Origin: Candidatus Woesearchaeota archaeon
GTDB taxonomy: Archaea; Nanobdellota; Nanobdellia; SCGC-AAA011-G17; GW2011-AR20
Length of the DNA: 16,936 nt
Reading direction: 5' to 3'
Assembly (NCBI GenBank): GCA_018302725.1
Contig: JAGVZJ010000014.1
Coordinates: 1-16,936 of the forward strand
The position numbers were made by a program, and so were the translations under genes. The notes under the pieces were generated by a model. That model saw only the letters and a list, made by a program, of their open reading frames with translations. It made no database searches and had not been told where the DNA came from. This document shows, one piece after another, positions 6,758-14,708 of the stretch; the first letter of the stretch is position 1; every line of letters starts with the position of its first letter.

Positions 6758-6780
6758 GAGGGAAAACTGATAAAGGTGGT

Positions 6781-6789
6781 TAATAAAAC
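6781..6789 (-). promoter_or_regulatory. TATA-like box for the PHP gene
   Basis: On the minus strand GTTTTATTA lies 24-32 nt before ATG 6757, in the 33-nt gap after the GT2 gene. It supports a leaderless start, though read-through from GT2 is also possible. Confidence 0.4.
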
Positions 6790-6790
6790 T

Positions 6791-7516
6791 TTACCTTTTT
6801 CTTCTTCTCTTAAAAAGATACTCTAATCTTAGAATTGCTATGGATTTTAAGTAATTCGTTACTGTTGAGAATATTCTTACTCTTGAGTCTTCATCTTCTA
6901 TCCACTTAACCGGGATCTCTTTTATTTTGTATCCTTTCATATGAGCTCTAAACAACAGTTCAGAATCAAAAAACCATGCATTGTCCCTTACTTCAGGGAC
7001 CACATCGTTTACTATTTCCCTTTTTACAGCCTTAAACCCGCACTGGCTGTCTTTGTAGTTCACACCAAGTATTAATCTTACCAGCACATTATAGCCACGG
7101 GAAAGCAACTCTCTCTTAAATGAGCGTTTTATTTCTGCTCCCTCCATCAATCTTGAACCTGTAGCTACATCGTATCCTTGCAATAATGAATCTACCATTA
7201 CAGGAAAGAAAGATAAATCTGTGGACAGGTCTACATCCATGTAGCTTACAATATCTGCATCACTTTTAGTCCATGCTATTCTTAATGCTCTGCCTCTCCC
7301 TTTTTGGTTTAAATGGAGCACCTTTACCTTTTTGTACTTTTTTGCTAAAGAATTGGCTATTTCCAGGGTTCTGTCTATTGAAGCGTTATCCGCTATTATT
7401 ATACTCCATGAATGTTTAAAGTTTTTTTCAAGAAAGTCGCATAGAGTAGAGATGCTTTTTTCCAGGATGTTCTGTTCATTATAGACTGGCACTACAATAT
7501 CTACTGTTGTTTTCAT
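6791..7516 (-). CDS. GT2-family glycosyltransferase, dolichyl-phosphate sugar synthase type
   Basis: This 241-residue GT-A-fold enzyme opens with DIVVPVYNE (about 6-14), has ADNASIDRT (42-50), the metal-binding MDVDLSTD with D94/D96, and GSRLMEGAEI (about 120-130). The later DSQCGFKAVKRE and the acceptor-side WFFDSELLFRA are typical of dolichyl-phosphate glucose/mannose synthases (DPM1/ALG5-like). It would load a sugar from a nucleotide donor onto a polyprenyl phosphate at the cytoplasmic face of the membrane. There is no trailing membrane segment, so it is the soluble or peripheral form with a very basic C-terminus (LFKRRRKR). It lies next to the AglB operon and is a good candidate for supplying its lipid-linked sugars. 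Its own TATA box argues for separate control. Confidence 0.9.
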   Translation of the reverse strand: MKTTVDIVVPVYNEQNILEKSISTLCDFLEKNFKHSWSIIIADNASIDRTLEIANSLAKKYKKVKVLHLNQKGRGRALRIAWTKSDADIVSYMDVDLSTDLSFFPVMVDSLLQGYDVATGSRLMEGAEIKRSFKRELLSRGYNVLVRLILGVNYKDSQCGFKAVKREIVNDVVPEVRDNAWFFDSELLFRAHMKGYKIKEIPVKWIEDEDSRVRIFSTVTNYLKSIAILRLEYLFKRRRKR

Positions 7517-7538
7517 ACAAACAAAAAGAAATAGAATT

Positions 7539-7547
7539 CTTTTAAGC
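7539..7547 (-). promoter_or_regulatory. TATA-like box for the GT2 gene
   Basis: On the minus strand GCTTAAAAG lies 23-31 nt before ATG 7516, the usual spacing for a leaderless archaeal mRNA. Confidence 0.45.
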
Positions 7548-7588
7548 TTTTTGGAGACTATCCTCCCTCATTGAAGACTGGTGTTTGG

Positions 7589-8197
7589 CTAAGGATTAGG
7601 AGAGCACTGAATTATTGAAAGGGTATATAACCCTGTTTTGAACTCTTTATAACCCTCTATCTTGAAATGTTTATCCAAGACTGTTAATTGTTCTTTTTTG
7701 TTTCTTATAAAATCACCCCTATCCAGAGCATAGAACAGCTTGCTCAATGGATTATATTTCCTTGGGATTGGATCTAGGACAATTATTCTTGATTTTGCAA
7801 CCCTGTTTACTTCTTTTAATATTTTGTTTAGAGTTTCTCCAGGAAAATGGTGCATAAAACTCAGCAATAGCACGATGTCAAACTCTTTTTGCTTAAAATC
7901 CATTTTAGCGGCATTCATCTGGATGAACCTTTTATTTTGATTTTTATAAGTTAATGAGGCATGGGCTAAGAAATGTTTGTTTAGATCTATCCCTGTGTAA
8001 TCAACAGATTCATTGAACAAGAAAGCAAATTCTCCTGTTCCACACCCTACATCAAGCACTCTGGAATTGGGGTTTGCATTTACTGCATTTTTTATCTGGG
8101 TGTACATTTTGGTTTTTCCACCAATAAGAATGCTTCTCACTAGATTAAACAAAAAAGGAGCGTCCAAAATCTCATTCTTAAATTTTTTTAGATTCAT
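7589..8197 (-). CDS. Class I SAM-dependent methyltransferase
   Basis: This 202-residue Rossmann-fold methyltransferase has motif I VLDVGCGTGEF (about 48-58), the acidic end of strand 2 in YTGIDLN (about 68-74), and motif IV FDIVLLLSFMHHF (about 105-117) followed by the LKEVNRVAKSRIIVLD strand. The pattern is that of small-molecule or lipid/sugar methyltransferases. The substrate is unknown. Its start overlaps the preceding gene's stop as ATGA (8194-8197), so it is translationally coupled to the second methyltransferase and is the last gene of the glycosylation operon. A role in decorating a glycan or its lipid carrier is inferred from context. Confidence 0.85.
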   Translation of the reverse strand: MNLKKFKNEILDAPFLFNLVRSILIGGKTKMYTQIKNAVNANPNSRVLDVGCGTGEFAFLFNESVDYTGIDLNKHFLAHASLTYKNQNKRFIQMNAAKMDFKQKEFDIVLLLSFMHHFPGETLNKILKEVNRVAKSRIIVLDPIPRKYNPLSKLFYALDRGDFIRNKKEQLTVLDKHFKIEGYKEFKTGLYTLSIIQCSPNP

Positions 8198-9042
8198 TTT
8201 TTCCTTGCGATTACTATAATTTCGTGCTGCTGTCTGAGTATACCTGAAAATAAGTACAAAACTGTAGCCATAGCTTTTACTACTGGACCCTGAATAATAT
8301 TTTCCAGGGGCATTTCGCTTTTTTTTGTGTAAACTATTTCAAAGCCACTTTTGTTTAACATATTTATCAAAACTTTTTTTGTAAAATGGTAATTATGATG
8401 TTTTGGGTGGATTAGTTCTGCAAATTTTTTTATTTTAAGTTTATAAAATGTATGGGCTAGGTGCCCCATCAGGCTATCATCGTTTGTTGTTAGCAGGAAA
8501 AGCACCCCTCCTTTCTTTATTATCTTATTTAACATTATAAGGGTTTTAGAAGGGATTTCTACATGTTCTATCACATCCCACATTGTTACTAAGTCAAAGA
8601 AATTTTCTTTAAATCTGGCGTTTAACAAATCTCCTGTCTGTATGTTAAGATTAAAGTTCTTTCTTCCGTATTCTGAAGCAAACTTAGAGATCTCAACACC
8701 ATAAGGTTTCCATCCCGTTTTTTTCGCTATATCTAAAAAAACCCCTGTTGCACACCCTACATCAAGGAGATTCCCTTTATTGGTGTATTTTTCAAGTTTT
8801 TTAAGCGTGTCCTTAAATCTTCTTAATTTTTTGCTTGTTTTTATTTTAGTTTCATAGTCTGCCCAAGAATCTTCAAAAAAGTGTTTGTTTGTTTTCTTAA
8901 AGTAATTTTCAGTGTAAAGGCTTTTAGGGATTTTGCTTTGGTCAGTAAATCTCAACCCGCATTCTTTACATTCATTAATATCCATGTAGCTAAGGCGGTA
9001 TAATATTTTCATATTCTCTGATTTGCAATTGTCGCATTTCAT
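8194..9042 (-). CDS. Class I SAM methyltransferase with N-terminal zinc ribbon
   Basis: I start this 282-residue protein at ATG 9042 (MKCDNC) and not five codons upstream, because 9042 forms an ATGA overlap with the stop of the preceding gene. Residues 1-30 carry a four-cysteine zinc ribbon (C3, C6, C25, C28). A Rossmann methyltransferase follows: NLLDVGCATGVFL (about 88-100), PYGVEISKFA (strand 2), FDLVTMWDVIEHVEIP (motif IV and helix), and a post-motif strand GGVLFLLTTN. WDVIEHV is typical of the UbiE/COQ3-like and sugar O-methyltransferase groups often found in glycan clusters. The last 30 residues are hydrophobic and may touch the membrane. It lies between the GT-C-like protein and a second methyltransferase, both with 4-nt overlaps. 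Confidence 0.87.
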   Translation of the reverse strand: MKCDNCKSENMKILYRLSYMDINECKECGLRFTDQSKIPKSLYTENYFKKTNKHFFEDSWADYETKIKTSKKLRRFKDTLKKLEKYTNKGNLLDVGCATGVFLDIAKKTGWKPYGVEISKFASEYGRKNFNLNIQTGDLLNARFKENFFDLVTMWDVIEHVEIPSKTLIMLNKIIKKGGVLFLLTTNDDSLMGHLAHTFYKLKIKKFAELIHPKHHNYHFTKKVLINMLNKSGFEIVYTKKSEMPLENIIQGPVVKAMATVLYLFSGILRQQHEIIVIARKK

Positions 9043-10547
9043 GTGTAAATCAAGCATACATGCTCTGTTTTTTTAACTATTAGTGAGGCTTCTTCCATCC
9101 TGGCACAATCTTCATCGTATAAGATTATACTCCCTACATGGAGATTCCTCGCCCTCTCCAATATTTCCTCAGAAGACATCTCCGTGTACCCATTTAATAA
9201 TTTGTTTATTTGTTCAGCATCTTTTTCTAGTAGCATTTGGTCTATCCATCCCGATATTGTTGTTATGTTGTAGTAAATGGGAGCGTAAGAATAATATGCC
9301 CTAGAATAAGAAGAACCGTATGTTCCTACATTATCCTCCAATACTATAAAGTTACCTTCTACAAAAGGAAGCAACCCAATCGTTTCTCTTTCTATGCTGC
9401 CTAACCTTGGGTAGGTTGGAGTTATTTCAAGAGAGGTAAATGTTACCAACAGTATAATAACTGAAAATGAGACTATACCTAGCGAAGAGCTCATCATTTT
9501 CCTTATCCTCTCAGGGTAGTCTGTTGCCAGGAAAAGATAAGATGCTATCAGTATAAACCCGATGTTGAATGTATCCGGAGGAGGCCGGTTATAGACAGGA
9601 AAATAGACAATTATTCTTGTTAGTATTAAAAATGCTTCTATAACTATTGGCAGGAATAGAAGAAGCTCCTTTTTAGGCTTATTCCTGATGTAAAAATAAA
9701 AAAGGATTATCAGCAAAGAAGATGTGACAAAAGTTGTTAATTTGTCCATGGTAAAAGTAAAAAAAGTATTTGGAGCATTTTCTATTAGCCAGTATGTGTA
9801 CTTAGCCTCGCTTCCCAGGGAACTTTTAAAAGAACTTAAATAAAAAGGGATCCACCAGAAAGAAGTTATGACTAAGGTTGCAACAGCGCTTAATGCTATG
9901 TATATCTTTTCTTTTTTTGATTTCATTAAAAAGAACCCCAAAATAAGAGGGGACATTACTATGAATGATGAAACATTAGACAACAAGGATGCAGAGTATA
10001 CTGGAATAAAAAATAGAAATCTTCTATCTAATGGTCTGTCTTTATAATAAATTAATATTCCAAATATGATTAGATTTAATAACCATCCGGTAATTTCTGG
10101 AAGCTTTCCAAGTCTTAACAGGTATCCTATTGCAATCGGGTTTGCAAAAAAGAACAGGTATAGAGCTATTCTTTTTATCTTGCTTATATCTCTCATTAAG
10201 AAATAAACTGCTACAAATCCAAAAATGTAGATGAGTAGCAAGAAAACATATGTTGCTAACTGAACGTTTCCAAGAATCTTGTATAGAGGAAGGGCTGCAT
10301 AATAATATCCTGGCGGATAAGATTGAAAGAGGTTATAGCTAAACCCATTATACCAATAAGGAACTACTTCATGAACCCCATATTCATTAAGAAAAAACAA
10401 TTTTGCCAGATGAGCAGACAGGTCATTTGCATAATCAAATGGGAAGTTATTAATCATGGCTGAGGTATCGACTAATCTAAATAAAAGATATACAAACAAC
10501 AACATTATGGGAATAACTAATACCTTATCCCTCAGTTCGGCTTTCAT
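9039..10547 (-). CDS. Polytopic membrane protein, GT-C/PTPS-related type
   Basis: This 502-residue protein has about ten hydrophobic segments and a soluble C-terminal tail of roughly 110 residues. Near the first outside loop it carries FPFDYANDLSAHLAKLFF (about 35-52), an acidic pair in the position where GT-C glycosyltransferases hold their catalytic Asp. VPYWYNGFSYNLFQSYPPGYYY (about 62-83) is typical of the archaeal and bacterial membrane proteins annotated as 6-pyruvoyl-tetrahydropterin-synthase-related. I therefore expect a polyprenyl-phosphate-sugar-dependent glycosyltransferase or another envelope function. Its start overlaps the end of AglB by 23 nt and its stop overlaps the methyltransferase start, placing it firmly in the operon. 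Activity is inferred from topology, motif position and context. Confidence 0.72.
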   Translation of the reverse strand: MKAELRDKVLVIPIMLLFVYLLFRLVDTSAMINNFPFDYANDLSAHLAKLFFLNEYGVHEVVPYWYNGFSYNLFQSYPPGYYYAALPLYKILGNVQLATYVFLLLIYIFGFVAVYFLMRDISKIKRIALYLFFFANPIAIGYLLRLGKLPEITGWLLNLIIFGILIYYKDRPLDRRFLFFIPVYSASLLSNVSSFIVMSPLILGFFLMKSKKEKIYIALSAVATLVITSFWWIPFYLSSFKSSLGSEAKYTYWLIENAPNTFFTFTMDKLTTFVTSSLLIILFYFYIRNKPKKELLLFLPIVIEAFLILTRIIVYFPVYNRPPPDTFNIGFILIASYLFLATDYPERIRKMMSSSLGIVSFSVIILLVTFTSLEITPTYPRLGSIERETIGLLPFVEGNFIVLEDNVGTYGSSYSRAYYSYAPIYYNITTISGWIDQMLLEKDAEQINKLLNGYTEMSSEEILERARNLHVGSIILYDEDCARMEEASLIVKKTEHVCLIYT

Positions 10548-13395
10548 AGAAATCCCTCCTTACCTCGTTGACTCTTGGGTCTGGTAATTCAGGTTTTAAA
10601 TATTCTGGAACTGTTCTAATATTTTTATCACTATACTCTGCTTCCCATATCCTTATTGGACCTATAAGTCTCCCGTTGTAGTAAGAGAATGGGATTCCCT
10701 CATCTTTGTAAACGAGGTTGAAACCTTTTATCTGTTCATCTAAAAGGTATAATCTTCCAAACAATGAATGTCTTACTCTTGGGGATAAATAAAGAGCACT
10801 GCTTATAGGATCTACCCCTTGGCTTTCCTGTATACTCTGAACTATTCTCAAACAGCCCTGTAATGGCGCTTCTTCGAAAGTATAAACTTTCTCCCCTAGG
10901 TACAAACACCCTAATGGAATCTCTGCTTGTTTTCCTTGACTAACCACTACAGCTATAGGAACACCTATTGTGCTTCCATCATTGCTTATTAATAACCTTA
11001 CTGCTCCTATTCCTGAAACTCCAGCAGGGTAGATCTCGCCATTGTAGGTTATATCATCTTCAATCATAGCTCCTCCCCTGTAAAAAAGTATAGTAGAATT
11101 TCTTGTTTCCTGTGTTTGTGTTGTATCTAGGCTGAAAGATGAGATTTGAGAATATCTATCATAATCTACATCTGAACCGATTGATGAAAAGGCGGGATAT
11201 TTCCCTACTTCATCAACTACGAAGAGCAGATGTGTTGCACCATATGTTTTCATATATTCTAATGCTTCTGTTTCATTTTGGGCAGTCATCAAATGCCTTC
11301 CAGAAAAATAGTTTCTTGAGCCTATCGCATTTCCCCCATCAGTTAATGTAGCTCTTTCAAATCCTGTTTGCACTAAATAACCATAATCCCACCAGTGAGC
11401 AAACACAGCATTACTAGGCAAGTTAGTCCTTACCCATTCACCTGCTCTCTGCCATTGTTGGTCATAAACAGATCCAGTGCCCCTTGCATTGTTTAGGGAT
11501 ATTTTTGCGTATTTGAATAGAATTCCATCACTGCTTATTACTGGCACATTTCCTATCACAGGAATAGCTGAAACATTGGATCCAACAGGCCAGATAATAG
11601 TCATAATAAAGGCTATGAGTATTATAGCCATTGCACCTTTGTAAAATGTATCTTTCTGCTCTTTTATTTTTTTTGTTAAATATTCGTATACTGATACGAT
11701 AAAAAAGGCTGATGTGACTGAGATTACTGGAGCAAAAACTATGAACAACCTTATAGCACTTCTTGCAGCAATTGCCATTAAGATAAACCACACTATGATG
11801 AACATGAGTTCTCTATTTGAGTTTTGCATTTTTTCAAATAACTCCTTATCTTTCCTGAATAACACAAAAGAAACAATGGCCAACATGATGAATAATCCAG
11901 CCAGCGAACCAAGATAAGTAATCTGAGAAATTGTGGTTTCACCATTAAAAGTAGATCCTTCTGAGTACCTGCTCATTACTGTTCCGATTAGGAATAAAGC
12001 AAAAAGCGCTGTTGACTGAGTTTTATATTTTCCTATCGATTTTGTTAGATTGTAGAATATTGCTACAACTCCTGCCATAAAAAGAGCTATAAAGTAATTA
12101 TTGCCTATTTGGTTTGTCCATGAAAATGAACCTCCACTGAAGAATGGTTGATTTGATTCTGCGACAGTTATCGCCCACCTGCTTCCTCCAAAAGGCCTGG
12201 ATAATGAAGTCACTGTTTCAGTTATCCTACTTAGGATAAAATTTGGTCCATAAATGATGGTTAATACTGCTATCCCTAAAACAAATGTTACTGCCCCGCT
12301 TATTACCCATGGTGGAAACCTTTCTTTTAATCTGTTGTAAACTCCAAATAGTTTGAGATGGACCAGCATAAAGTGAGTTAAAGAGAATAAGAAGGTACCA
12401 AGCATTACTAATGTTGTCAGAGAAGTGAGAAGAGTATTTAGCGAGAATCTAGAGGGATAAAACTGGTTAAGGATGATTATAGATATTATCATCCATCCTG
12501 CATAAGTGTAAAAATCCCTCTTGCCAAATTTATTTATGATAATCTGAGTTAAGGTGAATACTGCAAATAGTATGAACAAGAAACTAACTCCCCCCCAAGT
12601 AAGCCCCAGCATACCTGTAAGTGATCCTGCTAATAGTGCATGAACTATTGATATTTTTGTATTTTTGCTTTGCCATGAGGCCACATAAAAATAAATAGCA
12701 GCAAACATAAAGACTAATCCCATTGCTTCTTTATCTGAAACCCCGGCTAATGTCCTAAACAAAAATACAGGAATAACTGATAAGATTGCAGTAGACAATA
12801 AAGCTACTTTATTGTTAGTAAGCCTTTTTACCAAGAGATAGAAGAAAAGCAATATGAAAATAAAAGAAAATGCTGGATAAGCTACATGGGCTAGTTCTAT
12901 TGTGAGAGAGGACACAAATGCATGAACAACACTATATCCAGAGGCGATGATGTGAGCTAAAAAACTAAACTCTGCTAAGTTGTTGTATCCTTGCGGGAAG
13001 TACCTAAGAACGTCTACTGCAGGCAAAGTTCCCGTGTTCACTACTTCTGTTACATACCTTAAGAATGAAAGAGCATCTGGATCTGCTGGGATATATTTTC
13101 CAGTTGTCACATCGATTAAATTAGGCAGTATTTGCAATCTCAGGATAGAGCTAAATCCAATTATAGTGGCAAGTATTGCAGCTGAGTATTTATTAAAAAA
13201 GATAAGAATTACTGAAATGATAGGGATCCATATGAAAAGAAAGGTTTTTGCAACTACAAAATTTTTTTGAAATATTAGATATACTATAAAAATAGCAATA
13301 ATATACACGGCAATGTATTTAAAATTGAGATCACTGCTAGAACTGCCAAGAATCCCCTTTAATTTTTCAATTCTTTTATTGACTTCCTCTGACAT
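10525..13395 (-). CDS. aglB: Oligosaccharyltransferase catalytic subunit AglB/STT3
   Basis: This 956-residue enzyme transfers a glycan from a dolichyl phosphate carrier onto Asn in N-x-S/T sequons outside the membrane. The N-terminal half has about 13 membrane segments. Metal-site residues are D105-x-D107 (PADPDALSF), D221-K-E223 (SDKEAMG) and the TIXE/SVSE-type motif T410-V-A-E413 in the long outside loop. The soluble half carries W668-W-D-Y-G-Y673, which reads the sequon's hydroxyl residue, with GSRNYFSGRH following. Beta-rich domains follow WWDYGY, as in archaeal long-form AglB. AAGGAG lies 9 nt before the ATG, so this internal gene uses a Shine-Dalgarno site. It follows the cyclophilin-like gene by 34 nt and overlaps the GT-C-like gene. 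The assignment is secure. Confidence 0.97.
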   Translation of the reverse strand: MSEEVNKRIEKLKGILGSSSSDLNFKYIAVYIIAIFIVYLIFQKNFVVAKTFLFIWIPIISVILIFFNKYSAAILATIIGFSSILRLQILPNLIDVTTGKYIPADPDALSFLRYVTEVVNTGTLPAVDVLRYFPQGYNNLAEFSFLAHIIASGYSVVHAFVSSLTIELAHVAYPAFSFIFILLFFYLLVKRLTNNKVALLSTAILSVIPVFLFRTLAGVSDKEAMGLVFMFAAIYFYVASWQSKNTKISIVHALLAGSLTGMLGLTWGGVSFLFILFAVFTLTQIIINKFGKRDFYTYAGWMIISIIILNQFYPSRFSLNTLLTSLTTLVMLGTFLFSLTHFMLVHLKLFGVYNRLKERFPPWVISGAVTFVLGIAVLTIIYGPNFILSRITETVTSLSRPFGGSRWAITVAESNQPFFSGGSFSWTNQIGNNYFIALFMAGVVAIFYNLTKSIGKYKTQSTALFALFLIGTVMSRYSEGSTFNGETTISQITYLGSLAGLFIMLAIVSFVLFRKDKELFEKMQNSNRELMFIIVWFILMAIAARSAIRLFIVFAPVISVTSAFFIVSVYEYLTKKIKEQKDTFYKGAMAIILIAFIMTIIWPVGSNVSAIPVIGNVPVISSDGILFKYAKISLNNARGTGSVYDQQWQRAGEWVRTNLPSNAVFAHWWDYGYLVQTGFERATLTDGGNAIGSRNYFSGRHLMTAQNETEALEYMKTYGATHLLFVVDEVGKYPAFSSIGSDVDYDRYSQISSFSLDTTQTQETRNSTILFYRGGAMIEDDITYNGEIYPAGVSGIGAVRLLISNDGSTIGVPIAVVVSQGKQAEIPLGCLYLGEKVYTFEEAPLQGCLRIVQSIQESQGVDPISSALYLSPRVRHSLFGRLYLLDEQIKGFNLVYKDEGIPFSYYNGRLIGPIRIWEAEYSDKNIRTVPEYLKPELPDPRVNEVRRDFYESRTEG

Positions 13396-13404
13396 ATGAA
13401 TTTT

Positions 13405-13410
13405 CTCCTT
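13405..13410 (-). promoter_or_regulatory. Shine-Dalgarno site of aglB
   Basis: AAGGAG on the minus strand, 9 nt upstream of ATG 13395. It marks aglB as an internal cistron with a leader, unlike the leaderless first genes in this window. Confidence 0.6.
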
Positions 13411-13413
13411 GGG

Positions 13414-13429
13414 AAACTTAAAAAAGTTT
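13414..13429. repeat. Short inverted repeat between the cyclophilin-like gene and aglB
   Basis: The arms AAACTT and AAGTTT are perfect complements around an AAAA centre (16 bp in all), starting at the base after the cyclophilin-like stop codon. On the minus strand it could form a weak hairpin with a T-rich loop, or supply a TATA-like element 19-34 nt before aglB. Either would adjust aglB expression relative to the first gene. The function is inferred. Confidence 0.4.
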
Positions 13430-13798
13430 CTAATTTACTGTTTCCAGCATTATTATTTCTCCATCTTTAACATTTTTAAATGTATGCAGGCCATTTCTAA
13501 TCTTACCGAATACATTCACCGGACTGGCTGCTTTTGGTTTTTCATTAGTGCTTACTGGGGTTTTGCCGAAAAAGATACAAAATGCTTTTCCTGGCGGCCA
13601 ATAAGCTACATCCCCTGTCTCTACTTCTTCTTTCCCATTCTCACTTTTTAAATTGATGGGTATTGAAAAGTAAACCTCATCCCCCCATGTGTTTGCAATT
13701 CCTTTAGTTGGCAAAATCTCGTATATTGCTCTGGCCGTTTTTGTATTATATAACTCTGCTATAGCCTCTATCTCTGACCCCTTTATTTTTATTTTCAT
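13430..13798 (-). CDS. Cyclophilin-like fold protein (TM1367 type)
   Basis: This 122-residue protein matches the small cyclophilin-like family typified by TM1367. TWGDEVYFSIPI (about 37-48), DVAYWPPGKAFCIFFGKTP (about 63-81) and the late PVNVFGKI are its recognisable segments. The family has a cyclophilin barrel but lacks the usual prolyl-isomerase active-site pattern, and its role is not established. It has no signal peptide, so it should be cytoplasmic. It is the first gene of the AglB operon, with a TATA box 23-32 nt before the ATG, so it is probably leaderless. A chaperone or ligand-binding role linked to glycosylation is only a possibility. Confidence 0.82.
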   Translation of the reverse strand: MKIKIKGSEIEAIAELYNTKTARAIYEILPTKGIANTWGDEVYFSIPINLKSENGKEEVETGDVAYWPPGKAFCIFFGKTPVSTNEKPKAASPVNVFGKIRNGLHTFKNVKDGEIIMLETVN

Positions 13799-13818
13799 GA
13801 GAACTAAAAAAGAATAAA

Positions 13819-13832
13819 CATATTTAAATATG
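13819..13832. promoter_or_regulatory. Palindromic TATA element shared by divergent genes
   Basis: CATATTTAAATATG is a perfect 14-bp palindrome. Read leftward, its TATTTAAATA core lies 23-32 nt before ATG 13798. Read rightward, it would start a transcript near 13853 with a leader of about 33 nt before GTG 13886. It can therefore serve both the glycosylation operon and the winged-helix operon. A second rightward option is GATAAATATA at 13836-13845. Confidence 0.5.
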
Positions 13833-13885
13833 AGGGATAAATATAGCTGTCTATCGGGTTACTGCAACCAGGGGATTCAAGAGAT

Positions 13886-14188
13886 GTGATAGTAGATGTT
13901 TTTCACACAATATTAGAATCTGGTGAACCGTTAGATTCTAAGCAGGTTGAAGTAGTAGTAATAAAAAGCAGAAATGAAAGAAAACTGCCTGTAAAAGGTG
14001 TAGCTTCTTCTAATATAAGAAGGCAGCTGAGAAGATTAAAGGAGATGTTTCTGATTGAAAGCGTGCAAAATAAGTACAGAGTAAGTGAAAATGAGAGTTT
14101 AGATAAGATATTTGAAGAGAAGATAGAGAAATATTATCTTAACTCTATTGTGGAGAGAGTTAGAGAATATTTTAATGTGTTAAAATGA
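13886..14188 (+). CDS. Small winged-helix-like protein
   Basis: This 100-residue basic protein starts at GTG 13886; a purine-rich AGGGGA lies about 11 nt upstream, and there is no ATG in frame after the upstream stop at 13844. The pattern is helix (DVFHTILESG), helix (SKQVEVVVIKSR), recognition-like helix (SSNIRRQLRRLKEMFLI), wing (ESVQNKYRVSE), then a coiled tail. This fits a winged-helix regulator or RNA/DNA-binding protein. The exact family is not recognised. It is divergent from the AglB operon, sharing a palindromic promoter region, and its stop overlaps the next start as ATGA (14185-14188). Control of its own operon or of the AglB operon is possible but unproven. Confidence 0.65.
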   Translation: MIVDVFHTILESGEPLDSKQVEVVVIKSRNERKLPVKGVASSNIRRQLRRLKEMFLIESVQNKYRVSENESLDKIFEEKIEKYYLNSIVERVREYFNVLK

Positions 14189-14708
14189 GCAATCTAGATG
14201 AAAATATAGGACTGTTTGATTTAGATGATACTCTTGCAGATTATAGCGGAGCTATTGGAAGAGATTTAGCAAGCATCGCTGGACCGAATGACCCCTCTTA
14301 TTCTCCTTGGGGAGAAAATGCGCAGTTCATCCATAGAAGGATTAGGTTAATAAGAAACCAACCTGGGTGGTGGAGAAGTCTTGAAGTTCTACAAGCTGGT
14401 TTTGATGTACTGAAAGTAGCAAGAGAATTAGAGTTTACAATCCATATACTCACAAAGGGGCCTATTTTTGCTACTCCTTCATGGACTGAAAAAGTGGAGT
14501 GGGTGATGAAGATGATTATCCTGGATATATCTCAGAATGGTTAGCGCATAGACCTAGAGGCTTAGTTATTATGCCAGTTTATGAGTATAATAGAGGATTT
14601 AGCCACCCTAACCTGGTAAAGTACGATGGTTCAAATCTAGCGGAGGTTAGAAGAGTATTGGAGATTGCAAAGATGAGGCGACCTAATGAAGAGTTAAGAT
14701 TAACATGA
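14185..14708 (+). pseudogene. 5'(3')-deoxyribonucleotidase-like HAD gene, frameshifted with an internal deletion
   Basis: Two overlapping frames together resemble one HAD-fold pyrimidine deoxyribonucleotidase (NT5C type). The first frame (14185-14544) gives motif I FDLDDTLADY, WWRSLEVL, and motif II ILTKGP followed by SWTEKVEWV. The second (readable from 14499 to 14708) gives motif IV DEDDYPGYISEWL and RPRGLVIMP. Between EKVEWV and DEDDYPGY the family normally has about 20-30 residues that hold the motif III lysine; these are missing here, and the frame changes as well (524 nt, not a multiple of three). The ATGA overlaps with both neighbours (14185-14188, 14705-14708) show that both ends of the ancestral gene are intact. 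An internal deletion explains it best; a sequencing error would not restore the missing block. The product is probably inactive. Confidence 0.75.

Noticed and set aside
9043..9057. Five-codon N-terminal extension of the zinc-ribbon methyltransferase
   Set aside because: The start at 9042 forms an ATGA coupling with the upstream stop and begins directly before the zinc ribbon.
13409..13651. Plus-strand open frame opposite the cyclophilin-like gene
   Set aside because: It is aromatic-rich and without family likeness; the opposite frame is a recognisable protein with a promoter.
14185..14708. Two separate small genes in place of one broken gene
   Set aside because: The fragments carry successive motifs of one HAD family, and the outer ATGA overlaps mark the ends of one ancestral gene.
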